Assembly (NCBI RefSeq): GCF_002937115.1
Contig: NZ_NHRY01000108.1
Coordinates: 1-45,644, forward strand
Source: Rhodopila globiformis
GTDB taxonomy: Bacteria; Pseudomonadota; Alphaproteobacteria; Acetobacterales; Acetobacteraceae
Direction: 5' to 3'
DNA: 45,644 nt
The notes under the pieces were generated by a model, which saw nothing but the letters and a program-made list of their open reading frames with translations, was not told where the DNA came from and did no database searches. Positions 38,362-45,458 of the stretch are shown here, piece by piece (position 1 is the stretch's first letter; each line of letters starts with the position of its first letter). The position numbers and the translations under genes are program-made.

Positions 38362-39618
38362 TCAGCCGCGCCGCATCACCATCGCGGATGTCGTCATCGG
38401 ATTTGCCCAGCCCAGGTTGGCCGTGACCTCGATGGCCCTGACCTGCCGGCAACCGCCCTCGCGATAGTCATAGGTATGTTGCCGCTTGCCGTCCGGGCCG
38501 ATCGGGCAGGAATCGTCGGCGGCGTGCCGCAACTGGCGCACGTTCTCGATCACCATGTTCATGCCGTGGGTGTAGCCTTCGCACAGATGTCCGCCGGAGG
38601 TGTTGTTCGGCCGCCGCCCGCCCAGCCGGGTGATGCCCGAGGAGACATACTCGCCGCCTTCACCCTTCTTGCAGAACCCGTAGTCCTCCAGTTGCAGCAT
38701 GGAGGTGAAGGTGAATGCGTCATAGGCGCCGGTGGCGTCGATGTCCTCCGGCCCGACGCCGGCGTTCGGCCACAGGATGTCCTTGGCATAATAGGCACCG
38801 ACACGCTCGATTGGCCCGGTCTGATAATGCATGTCCATCCGCGGCTTGCTGCACCGGCCGACGATCCCACGGATCAGCGCTGGCGTATGCCGCATGTCCC
38901 TGGCGCGATCGGCACGCGTCACGATGATCGCCGTGGCGTTGTCCGTTTCGACGCAGCAATCCAGCAGGTGCAGCGGCTTGCAGATGATCCGGCTGCTCAG
39001 CACGTCATCAACGGTGTATCGTTTCTTGTAGTATGCCTTTGGATTGTTGGAGGCGTGCTCGGAATGCACCACCTTCACCATGGCGACCTGTTCCGGCCTG
39101 GTGCCATGTTGATACATGTACCGCATGAAGGTCGGACTGAACATCTGCCCGGCGCTTTGCCAGCCATAGGCGCGGCTGTGCAGCATGTCGCCGCCAATCG
39201 GCGCCGCCGACCGCGCGCCGGTTCCGCCGATGCGCACCTGCGAGAATCCGTTCATAGCGCGGAATATCGCCACGCACGTGCACAGCCCGGCTTCCATCAC
39301 GCCGATGGCAATGCCGATCAGCGCCTCGGTCGATGATCCGCCGCCGATACAATCCATGTAGAAGTCCAGCCTCGCGCCGATGTCGCCGGCCATGAAGGGC
39401 GCCGGCGTGCTGTCGTTGTTGGAATAGGACAGCATCCCGTCGATGTCGGACGTCCTGATCCCGGCATCGGCCGCCGCGTTGCGCAGGGCCCAGGTTCCCA
39501 GGGCCCGTGTCGTCATATTGGAGCCGCGCATGTAGGTCGTCTCGCCAACTCCGACGATCGCATACTTGTCGCGCAGATATTTCGGCGTGCTGACATCAGT
39601 ATCTGTCGGCAGCGGCAT
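38362..39618 (-). CDS. Thiolase-like (SCP2-thiolase type) protein without the usual nucleophilic Cys
   Basis: A 418-residue thiolase-fold protein of the non-classical SCP2 type (KYAIVGVGETTYMRGS start, AAADAGIRTSDIDGM). Where true thiolases read NNNCATGST the sequence is YMDCIGGGSSTEA. The Cys stands one position off in my eye alignment, so Cys nucleophilic catalysis is doubtful. A His remains in GGHLCEGYTHGMNMVIENVR. Such proteins occur paired with DUF35, as here, in CoA-ester retro-aldol or condensation complexes. The substrate is unknown. It is first gene of a three-gene minus-strand operon. Confidence 0.9.
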   Translation of the reverse strand: MPLPTDTDVSTPKYLRDKYAIVGVGETTYMRGSNMTTRALGTWALRNAAADAGIRTSDIDGMLSYSNNDSTPAPFMAGDIGARLDFYMDCIGGGSSTEALIGIAIGVMEAGLCTCVAIFRAMNGFSQVRIGGTGARSAAPIGGDMLHSRAYGWQSAGQMFSPTFMRYMYQHGTRPEQVAMVKVVHSEHASNNPKAYYKKRYTVDDVLSSRIICKPLHLLDCCVETDNATAIIVTRADRARDMRHTPALIRGIVGRCSKPRMDMHYQTGPIERVGAYYAKDILWPNAGVGPEDIDATGAYDAFTFTSMLQLEDYGFCKKGEGGEYVSSGITRLGGRRPNNTSGGHLCEGYTHGMNMVIENVRQLRHAADDSCPIGPDGKRQHTYDYREGGCRQVRAIEVTANLGWANPMTTSAMVMRRG

Positions 39619-39649
39619 GCTGCGTCCTCCCCTCTGGCCCTGTGATCAG

Positions 39650-39661
39650 ATTTTGCAAAAT
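39650..39661. promoter_or_regulatory. Perfect AT palindrome upstream of the thiolase operon
   Basis: ATTTTGCAAAAT is a perfect 12-bp palindrome in a GC-rich setting, flanked by TCAG on one side and CTGA on the other with a one-base offset. It lies 32-43 bases before the thiolase start, where an operator would sit. No regulator gene is adjacent. Confidence 0.35.
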
Positions 39662-39736
39662 GCTGACCCCGGACAGGGGGAACGTCAATCCTGGCGGCTG
39701 TCGTTGCGTGGCCCGCCAGCCGAGCGGAGGCGCCGC

Positions 39737-39943
39737 TCAGGCTGCCAGATGGGCTGCCTCCTGCGCGACGTGCGACAGGCTGACCACCGAACCGATCAGC
39801 ACCACGTTCGGTCCGGCAAGCCGGCTGGCGTCCAGCAGATCCGGCAATTCCGCCAGTGTGCCATGAACGTGCGCCTCGTTCAGCCGCAAGGCGTTTTCCA
39901 CCGCGACAGCCGGCGTCGATGGCGGCAGGCCCGCCCCGAGAGT
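39737..39943 (-). pseudogene. cobA: 3' stub of cobA/SUMT (uroporphyrinogen-III C-methyltransferase)
   Basis: About 68 codons ending in TGA at 39737 read GAGLPPSTPAVAVENALRLN, then HVHGTLAELPDLL and GPNVVLIGSVVSL. This is the C-terminal end of the SAM-dependent methyltransferase that makes precorrin-2 for siroheme. The other roughly 190 residues are absent; upstream lies unrelated, relatively AT-rich sequence (39944-40108) and then nasS. Siroheme is the cofactor of assimilatory nitrite reductase and cobA is often part of nas operons, so this is best read as the far end of a deleted nitrate-assimilation operon. Confidence 0.8.
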
Positions 39944-40108
39944 TTTCAACGGCTCTACACGGGGTTCAGCAAGAGCCGTGCCAAGGCAGTTTGATAGAGT
40001 GCGAAACTTTGAGTTATTCTTGGATCGCCGCTGATCATAATGCTGGCAATAATCGCCTGTATTAGGGCCATATGACCGTATATTAGGCCCTTCTGATCCT
40101 CGTTGCAT

Positions 40109-41191
40109 TCAGCGCAGCTTGGGGGCGAATGCTTCATCATTAGGCATCGGCAGCATGGCGGAACCTTCCAATGACGGCAGACCTGCCGCCGGATAAAGAC
40201 CTTCCGCCTGCACGGCCGACGTCAACAGGTCAGGCCGGTAAACCTGCGCCGCCACCGCCGCCATATCGATCCTTTCATCCAGCCATCCCCATCGGCGCAT
40301 CTGTCCGAGAAACCAGAGAGCATGCGTACGCGCCGGAAACCACGCATCCCGCGTATGGAAACGGATACGTTCCTGCCCTTCGCCACCCGGCAAGGCCGCG
40401 CGGCTGGCCTCCTCCGGCAAGTTCAATCTCTTGGGGTCGGCCAGCAACGCTGCAATCCGTGCCGCCTCCTCAGATCGGTCGCACCGGACTTGCGCTTGCA
40501 GCACGGCCCGCAGCAGACGATGCGTCAACTCCGGATTGGCCTCGGACCAGGCTCCGGAGAAGCACAGGCATTTCTCTGGATGGAACGGCCAGATCACCGA
40601 CGTCCCGACCAGGATCTGCCCGGCGTTCTCCCGCTCCGCCACGTCGCCCCAGGGCGCGCCGGCACAGAAGCCTGAAATCGTGCCGGCAGCCAGAGCTGCG
40701 ACGACCTCTTCCGGTGGAATGACGACCGTTTCGATATCACGATCCGGATCGGCCCCGCCGGACGCCAGCCAGTAACGCAATAACAGGTTATGGGTGGAGA
40801 AGGCGTGCACAACCGCGAAACGTGGCCTGGTCTGCTGCGCCTGCAGCCATTCCAGCAGCCTGATGCCGGGTGGAGACCTATCTGCCTTCAGGCTGTTCGC
40901 GGCAGCATGGTTGCCAACGATCGCGTTGCCGCCCTGGCTGAGCGACATCGGCACGACCAGACGGGTCCTGGGGCCACGCAATCCGGCGCAGGCCGCCAGG
41001 GCCAGTGGCGGCAGCATCACGGCCGCGTCCAGGATGTTGTATGCCAGCTTGTCGGCGATGTTCGACCAGGACGGCTCGATGTGGATCTCGACATCGATGC
41101 CCTGTTGCGCGAACAGCCCGTCGGCCTCGGCAAGAATCAACGGCGCGCTGTCCACCAGCCGTAACAGCCCGACAAGGATCGGCTTGCTCAT
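40109..41191 (-). CDS. nasS: Nitrate-sensing NasS-like protein (NrtA/CmpA family)
   Basis: A 360-residue protein of the nitrate/bicarbonate-binding NrtA family without an export signal (starts MSKPILVGLLRLVDSAPLIL), which marks the cytoplasmic NasS branch. In characterised systems NasS binds nitrate or nitrite and releases the antiterminator NasT. Family segments include DGLFAQQGIDVEIHIEPSW and WGDVAEREN. Its ATG overlaps the nasT TGA (ATGA). The frame is intact, but its partner NasT is frameshifted and no nitrate transporter or reductase remains in the window, so it may be on its way to decay. Confidence 0.9.
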   Translation of the reverse strand: MSKPILVGLLRLVDSAPLILAEADGLFAQQGIDVEIHIEPSWSNIADKLAYNILDAAVMLPPLALAACAGLRGPRTRLVVPMSLSQGGNAIVGNHAAANSLKADRSPPGIRLLEWLQAQQTRPRFAVVHAFSTHNLLLRYWLASGGADPDRDIETVVIPPEEVVAALAAGTISGFCAGAPWGDVAERENAGQILVGTSVIWPFHPEKCLCFSGAWSEANPELTHRLLRAVLQAQVRCDRSEEAARIAALLADPKRLNLPEEASRAALPGGEGQERIRFHTRDAWFPARTHALWFLGQMRRWGWLDERIDMAAVAAQVYRPDLLTSAVQAEGLYPAAGLPSLEGSAMLPMPNDEAFAPKLR

Positions 41192-41761
41192 CGCGCGCTC
41201 CCTTTCCCGGCATCGACCAGGTCCTGTGCCACGTCCGCAATGCGGCGCGCGCTGCTCATGGCGTGCCTGCGCAGCCATCGGTAGGCCGCCGGTTCGCTGT
41301 ACCGGCGCTGCGTCATGAGTATCGCTTTTGCCCGATCAATCACTGTCCGGTCCCGCAGGCGTGCTTCCGCCTGCCTCAACTCGTCCTGTGCCTGCTGGAG
41401 CCGCCGGAACAGCCCCACGGCGGGGCGCAGGATGGGCTTGATATCCGGTGGCAATGCCGACGGCGTTGTAGGAAGCGACCCTGGCGTTGATGGCCTCCTC
41501 CATGAAGGTCGGATCGTCCTCATCGACGAACAGGACCACCGGCCGGGCGCTCGGGGCCGTCACCTGGCGGATCCCATCCAGCGCATCGCGGTCCGGGCGC
41601 GCCATGTCGACCAGGACGACATCGGGTGCCAGCGCCGCGAGCGCTTCGGCCAGCGGATCGCCAGGCATCAGCCGGACGACGCTCAGTCCCTCGTCGGCAA
41701 CCAGCACATGGGCGACGGCGCCGGCTCGTTCGGCATTGTCATCGGTCAGGAGCACTTTCAC
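41188..41761 (-). pseudogene. nasT: nasT, ANTAR-domain nitrate antiterminator, frameshifted
   Basis: The 5' frame (41761 downwards) encodes a NasT-type receiver domain (MKVLLTDDNAERAG, VVLVDMARPDRDAL with Asp52 in the phospho-acceptor place) to about NARVASYNAVGI. The coding then continues in another frame from about PPDIKPILRPAVGLF through a coiled coil and an ANTAR RNA-binding domain (LRDRTVIDRAKAILMTQRRY, then AYRWLRRHAM and RRIADVAQDLV), ending at 41188. A single-base indel around 41450-41465 separates the halves. ANTAR proteins of this type bind paired hexaloop hairpins in nas leader RNAs. It is either a true mutation or a sequencing error; the neighbouring cobA stub favours decay. Confidence 0.85.
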
Positions 41762-41974
41762 GCGTGTTCATCTCGAATGCGCATGGAGGCAGGAGAGGCA
41801 AAGCCCGTGCCGCACCGGGATCATCGGAACGCCGTTGTGAGGCAGCAAACCGGCACATTGACCGCTTAAACTTGTGGCAGCCGATGCGCACATGGCTTGC
41901 ACATCGCCTGTTCTACGGATTGCCGCGCCTCAGGCTCGGCGGTAGCGTTGCGGCCAACAGAAGGAAGCAGATCC

Positions 41975-42982
41975 ATGACCCTGAAACTCGGCTACAAGGC
42001 CTCGGCGGAGCAGTTCGCGCCGCGTAAGCTGCTGGATTTTTCCGTGGCGGCGGAGCAGGCGGGGTTCGATTCCGTGTTCGTCAGCGATCACTTCCAGCCC
42101 TGGCGCCACACCGACGGGCACGCGCCATCCGCCCTCGCCTGGCTGGGCGCCCTGGGAGCCAGCACGCAGCGCATCGTCATGGGCACCAGCGTCCTGACGC
42201 CGACGTTCCGCTATCATCCGTCCATCGTGGCACAGGTTTTCGGCACGCTCGGCTCGCTGTTTCCGGGACGCGTCATCCTGGGCGTCGGCACGGGCGAGGG
42301 GCTGAACGAAGTCCCCGCCACGGGCATGGTGTGGCCGGAGACGAAGGAGCGATTCGCCCGCCTGCGGGAGGCAGTCAGCCTGATCCGCAAGCTGTGGTCG
42401 GAGGACGAACTGACCTTCCCGGGCGAGTACTACAAGACCCAGAACGCCACCGTGTACGACAAGCCCGGCGCCTACCTGCCGATCTACGTCGCCGGCGCGG
42501 GGCCGCAGGTCGCGAAATACGCCGGGCGGATGGCCGATGGTTTCATCTGCACCAGCGGCAAGAAATGGGACCTCTACACCGAGACCCTGCTGCCGAACGT
42601 GGCCGAGGGCCTGTCCCTGTCCGCGAAGCCGAAGCCGGACTTCGACCGGATGATTGAAATGAAGGTGTCCTTCGACCCTGACAAGCGGCGCGCCATGGAG
42701 GACACCAAAATCTGGGCCGCCCTGGCGCTGACGCCGGAGGAGAAGGTAACCGTGCACAATCCCAAGGAGATGGAGCGCCTCGCCGACGCCCTGCCCGTCG
42801 AACGTGCCGCCAGCCGCTGGATTGTCTCATCCGACCCGGACGAGCATATCGAGAAGATCAAGCCGTACATCGATATGGGCTTCCGTCATCTGGTGTTTCA
42901 TGCGCCCGGCGACGACCAGGCCCGGTTCATCAAACTGTACGGGGACCTGGTGCTGCCGAAGCTGCGCGCCCGCTTCGGGTGA
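41975..42982 (+). CDS. fgd: F420-dependent glucose-6-phosphate dehydrogenase (FGD family)
   Basis: A 335-residue LLM-fold, F420-reducing enzyme. It is strikingly similar by eye to mycobacterial Fgd1: [14 protein letters not shown] at the start, [26 protein letters not shown] and ADALP. Residues known from the Fgd1 structure have clear counterparts: Asp38, His39, Trp43 and Glu108 at the active site, and the phosphate-binding set Thr193, Lys196, Lys257 and Arg281. It is therefore expected to oxidise glucose 6-phosphate to the lactone and form F420H2, probably in the cytoplasm. The start ATG 41975 has AGGAAG upstream. It is first in an operon with cofE, cofD and cofC (1-base gap to cofE). The 213-base gap before it is divergent from nasT. 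Confidence 0.95.
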   Translation: MTLKLGYKASAEQFAPRKLLDFSVAAEQAGFDSVFVSDHFQPWRHTDGHAPSALAWLGALGASTQRIVMGTSVLTPTFRYHPSIVAQVFGTLGSLFPGRVILGVGTGEGLNEVPATGMVWPETKERFARLREAVSLIRKLWSEDELTFPGEYYKTQNATVYDKPGAYLPIYVAGAGPQVAKYAGRMADGFICTSGKKWDLYTETLLPNVAEGLSLSAKPKPDFDRMIEMKVSFDPDKRRAMEDTKIWAALALTPEEKVTVHNPKEMERLADALPVERAASRWIVSSDPDEHIEKIKPYIDMGFRHLVFHAPGDDQARFIKLYGDLVLPKLRARFG

Positions 42983-42983
42983 C

Positions 42984-43745
42984 ATGACCTCCCGGCTGGA
43001 ACTGTTCGCGCTCCCCGGCCTGCCGATGGTGCAGGCCGGGGATGATTTGTCAGCCTTGATCCTGGGCGGCCTGGATCGTGCCGGGCAGGTGCTGCGCGAC
43101 CGCGACGTCGTGGTGATCGCGCAGAAGATCGTCTCCAAGGCGGAGGGCCGCACGGTCGACCTGGCGGATGTCGTGCCCTCGGCCAAGGCCGTCAGGCTGG
43201 CGGACGAGGTCGGCAAGGATCCGCGGATCGTCGAGGTGGTGCTGTCGGAGTCGGTCAAGGTCGTGCGCAGCCGGCCGAACCTGATGATCATGCAGCACCG
43301 CCTCGGCTTCGTGATGGCGAACGCCGGCATCGACCAGTCAAACGTCGCGGAAGCCGATGGGCACCAGCGCGTGCTGCTGTTGCCGCGCGATCCCGACGGC
43401 TCCGCCGCGGCGATCCGCGCCCGGCTGGCGCGCCATGCGGATGTCGGCGTGGTGATCAGCGACAGTTTCGGCCGTCCCTGGCGGCGCGGCACCGCCGGGG
43501 TCGCCATCGGTGCGGCCGGCATCCCGTCGCTGATCGACCTGCGCGGGCAGCCCGACCTGTTCGGCCGCACGCTGGAGGTCAGCATCATCGGCTTCGCGGA
43601 CGAGATTGCCGCCGCCGCGTCGTTGTTGCAGGGTCAGGCCGCGGAAGCGCAACCCGTCGTCATCGTTCGGGGCTTGACGTGGCAGGCCCCGAGTGTGCCG
43701 GTGGCGGATGTCGTCCGTCCGCCTGAGGAGGATCTTTTCCAGTGA
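42984..43745 (+). CDS. cofE: Coenzyme F420-0:L-glutamate ligase CofE
   Basis: Adds gamma-linked glutamate residues to F420-0 using GTP. The 253-residue protein is the single-domain CofE form, without the nitroreductase-like C-terminal domain of actinobacterial FbiB. Signatures are VVIAQKIVSKAEGR, VVISDSFGRPWRRGTAGVAIG (the conserved metal/GTP site) and a LFGRTLEV segment. It starts one base after fgd and ends overlapping the cofD start (GTGA). How long a glutamate tail it makes cannot be read from sequence. Confidence 0.95.
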   Translation: MTSRLELFALPGLPMVQAGDDLSALILGGLDRAGQVLRDRDVVVIAQKIVSKAEGRTVDLADVVPSAKAVRLADEVGKDPRIVEVVLSESVKVVRSRPNLMIMQHRLGFVMANAGIDQSNVAEADGHQRVLLLPRDPDGSAAAIRARLARHADVGVVISDSFGRPWRRGTAGVAIGAAGIPSLIDLRGQPDLFGRTLEVSIIGFADEIAAAASLLQGQAAEAQPVVIVRGLTWQAPSVPVADVVRPPEEDLFQ

Positions 43746-44710
43746 TCATCGCTTTGTCCGGCGGGGTAGGGGGCGCCAAGCTCGCCCTTGGCCTGTCGCG
43801 CATCATGCCCCCGGAGAACCTGCTGGTTGTCGTCAACACCGGCGACGATTTCGAGCATCTGGGGCTGTCGATTTCCCCCGATATCGACACGGTCACCTAT
43901 ACCCTGGCCGGGCTGGCGAACCGGGAACTCGGCTGGGGACGCCACGACGAGACCTGGTCGTTCATGGCGACGTTGGAAGCGCTGGGCGGCGAGACCTGGT
44001 TTCGCCTGGGCGACCACGACGTCGCCCTGCATGTCGAGCGCACCCGGCGACTGAAGGCTGGGGAAAGCCTGTCCGCCGTCACGGCCGATTTCTGCCGGCG
44101 GCTGGGAGTTGGGCCGCTTGTGCTGCCGATGACGGACGATCCGGTGCGCACCCGGCTGCTGACGGAACACGGCTGGCTGGATTTCCAGGAGTACTTTGTC
44201 CATCGGCGGTGCGAGCCGGTGGTCAGCGAATTGCAGTTCCAGGGCGCCGGCGCCGCCCGGCCGCACCCGGATTTCATTGCCGCCCTGGCGGATGAGGCGC
44301 TGGAAGCGGTGGTGATCTGCCCCTCCAACCCGTTCATCAGCGTCGAGCCGATCCTGGCGATACCGGGGGTGCGGGAGGCGATGATGGCGTGCAAGGCGCC
44401 GATCATCGCGGTGTCGCCGATCATCGCCGGCCGGGCGGTGAAGGGGCCGACGGCCAAGATGATGACCGAACTGGGCCTGGACCCGTCGGCCGGCACCGTT
44501 GCCCACCGCTACGCCGAACTGCTGGACGGCTATGTCATCGACCATGCCGACATGTCGGAGGTCGTCTCGATCGATGCCCGCGTGACCCTGGCCCAGACGC
44601 TGATGACGACGATCGAGGACCGGGAAGCGCTGGCCCGGATCGTGGTCGAGGCAGCGGCCACGCTGCGGCGGCGGGAATTGCGCGGCCTGCGGCATCGCGG
44701 CCAGCGATGA
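43742..44710 (+). CDS. cofD: F420-0 synthase: 2-phospho-L-lactate (or analogue) transferase CofD
   Basis: Transfers the phospho-acid moiety from its GDP-activated form to the deazaflavin FO. The 322-residue protein has the N-terminal GGVGGAKLALGL (7-18), NTGDDFEHLGLSISPDIDTV, and CPSNPFISVEPILAIPG. The start is GTG 43742, overlapping the cofE stop. Whether the acid is 2-phospholactate, phosphoenolpyruvate or 3-phosphoglycerate (as shown for some proteobacteria) depends mainly on CofC and cannot be decided by eye. It ends 10 bases before the cofC ATG, with a short duplication between. Confidence 0.96.
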   Translation: MIIALSGGVGGAKLALGLSRIMPPENLLVVVNTGDDFEHLGLSISPDIDTVTYTLAGLANRELGWGRHDETWSFMATLEALGGETWFRLGDHDVALHVERTRRLKAGESLSAVTADFCRRLGVGPLVLPMTDDPVRTRLLTEHGWLDFQEYFVHRRCEPVVSELQFQGAGAARPHPDFIAALADEALEAVVICPSNPFISVEPILAIPGVREAMMACKAPIIAVSPIIAGRAVKGPTAKMMTELGLDPSAGTVAHRYAELLDGYVIDHADMSEVVSIDARVTLAQTLMTTIEDREALARIVVEAAATLRRRELRGLRHRGQR

Positions 44711-44730
44711 TCGACGACCGATGATCGACG
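44705..44730 (+). repeat. 14-bp tandem duplication at the cofD-cofC junction
   Basis: CGATGATCGACGAC is followed directly by CGATGATCGACGTC (13 of 14 bases alike). The first copy holds an ATG at 44707 that overlaps the cofD TGA; the second holds the cofC ATG at 44721. The first ATG opens a five-codon reading frame (MIDDR) whose TGA overlaps the cofC ATG. Confidence 0.85.
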
Positions 44731-45368
44731 TCTGGGCGGCCGTTCCAGTCAAGGCCTTCACCGGGGCCAAGTCGCGCACCTCGTCGGTGCTGACGCCGGA
44801 GCAACGCGAAATCCTGGCCGCGGCGATGCTGGAGGACGTGCTGGCGGCGCTGGCCGGATCGACCCTGCTGGCCGGCATTCTCGTCAACACGGTCGATCCT
44901 GTGGCCGCGAACCTCGCCGTCCGGTATGGCGCGCGCGTGGTGACCGAGGGCGCTCTGGACGGCCATACCGGGGCGGTGAACGGCATGGCGCGTGTATTGG
45001 CAGCGGAGGGGAAGGGCGCGCTGCTGACCGTGCCGGGGGACATTCCGCGGGTGACCTCGGCGGAGATCGACGCGGTCGTTGCGTCGTGCCTGTCGGCGCC
45101 ATCCTTCACCATCGTGCCGGCGCACGATGAGCTGGGATCGAACGCCGTGCTCTGTGCGCCGCCGTTCTCCGTACCGCTGCGGTTCGGCGACGACAGCTAT
45201 TTCCCGCACCTGATGGCCGCGCGCGCGAAGGGGATCGAGCCGACAATCGTCAGGCTGCCGGGGATCGGACTGGATATCGACCACCCGGTGGACCTGCGGG
45301 CCTTCGTTGCGGGTCGGCCGAGGATGCCGACGCGGACGCTGGCGCTGCTGGAGCGGTTCGGATTTTGA
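44721..45368 (+). CDS. cofC: Guanylyltransferase CofC for the F420 phospho-acid moiety
   Basis: Activates 2-phospholactate, phosphoenolpyruvate or 3-phosphoglycerate with GTP for CofD. The 215-residue nucleotidyltransferase fold shows AVPVKAFTGAKSR at the start (phosphate-binding loop with Lys), LLTVPGDIPRVTSAEID (the metal-binding Asp) and GIGLDIDHPVDLRAF. It is last gene of the F420 operon. The genes for FO synthase (cofG/cofH or fbiC) are not in the window. Confidence 0.95.
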   Translation: MIDVWAAVPVKAFTGAKSRTSSVLTPEQREILAAAMLEDVLAALAGSTLLAGILVNTVDPVAANLAVRYGARVVTEGALDGHTGAVNGMARVLAAEGKGALLTVPGDIPRVTSAEIDAVVASCLSAPSFTIVPAHDELGSNAVLCAPPFSVPLRFGDDSYFPHLMAARAKGIEPTIVRLPGIGLDIDHPVDLRAFVAGRPRMPTRTLALLERFGF

Positions 45369-45458
45369 TACCGACCGATATCGAGAGCGGCTGTTTCTGA
45401 GTCATCCTGGTCGGCGCAGACCGCAGGGGCGTCAAAACAGGGCCGCCTGTTGCTTCCG

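Noticed and set aside
41875-41890. Sigma-54-like promoter (TGGCA-N8-GCA) upstream of fgd
   Set aside because: The GG and GC elements have the right spacing but the TT of the -12 box is missing, and no enhancer-binding protein gene is nearby. Too weak to annotate.
43634-45112. Minus-strand open frame of 492 codons across cofD/cofC
   Set aside because: It overlaps two well-supported genes on the other strand and shows no family signature.
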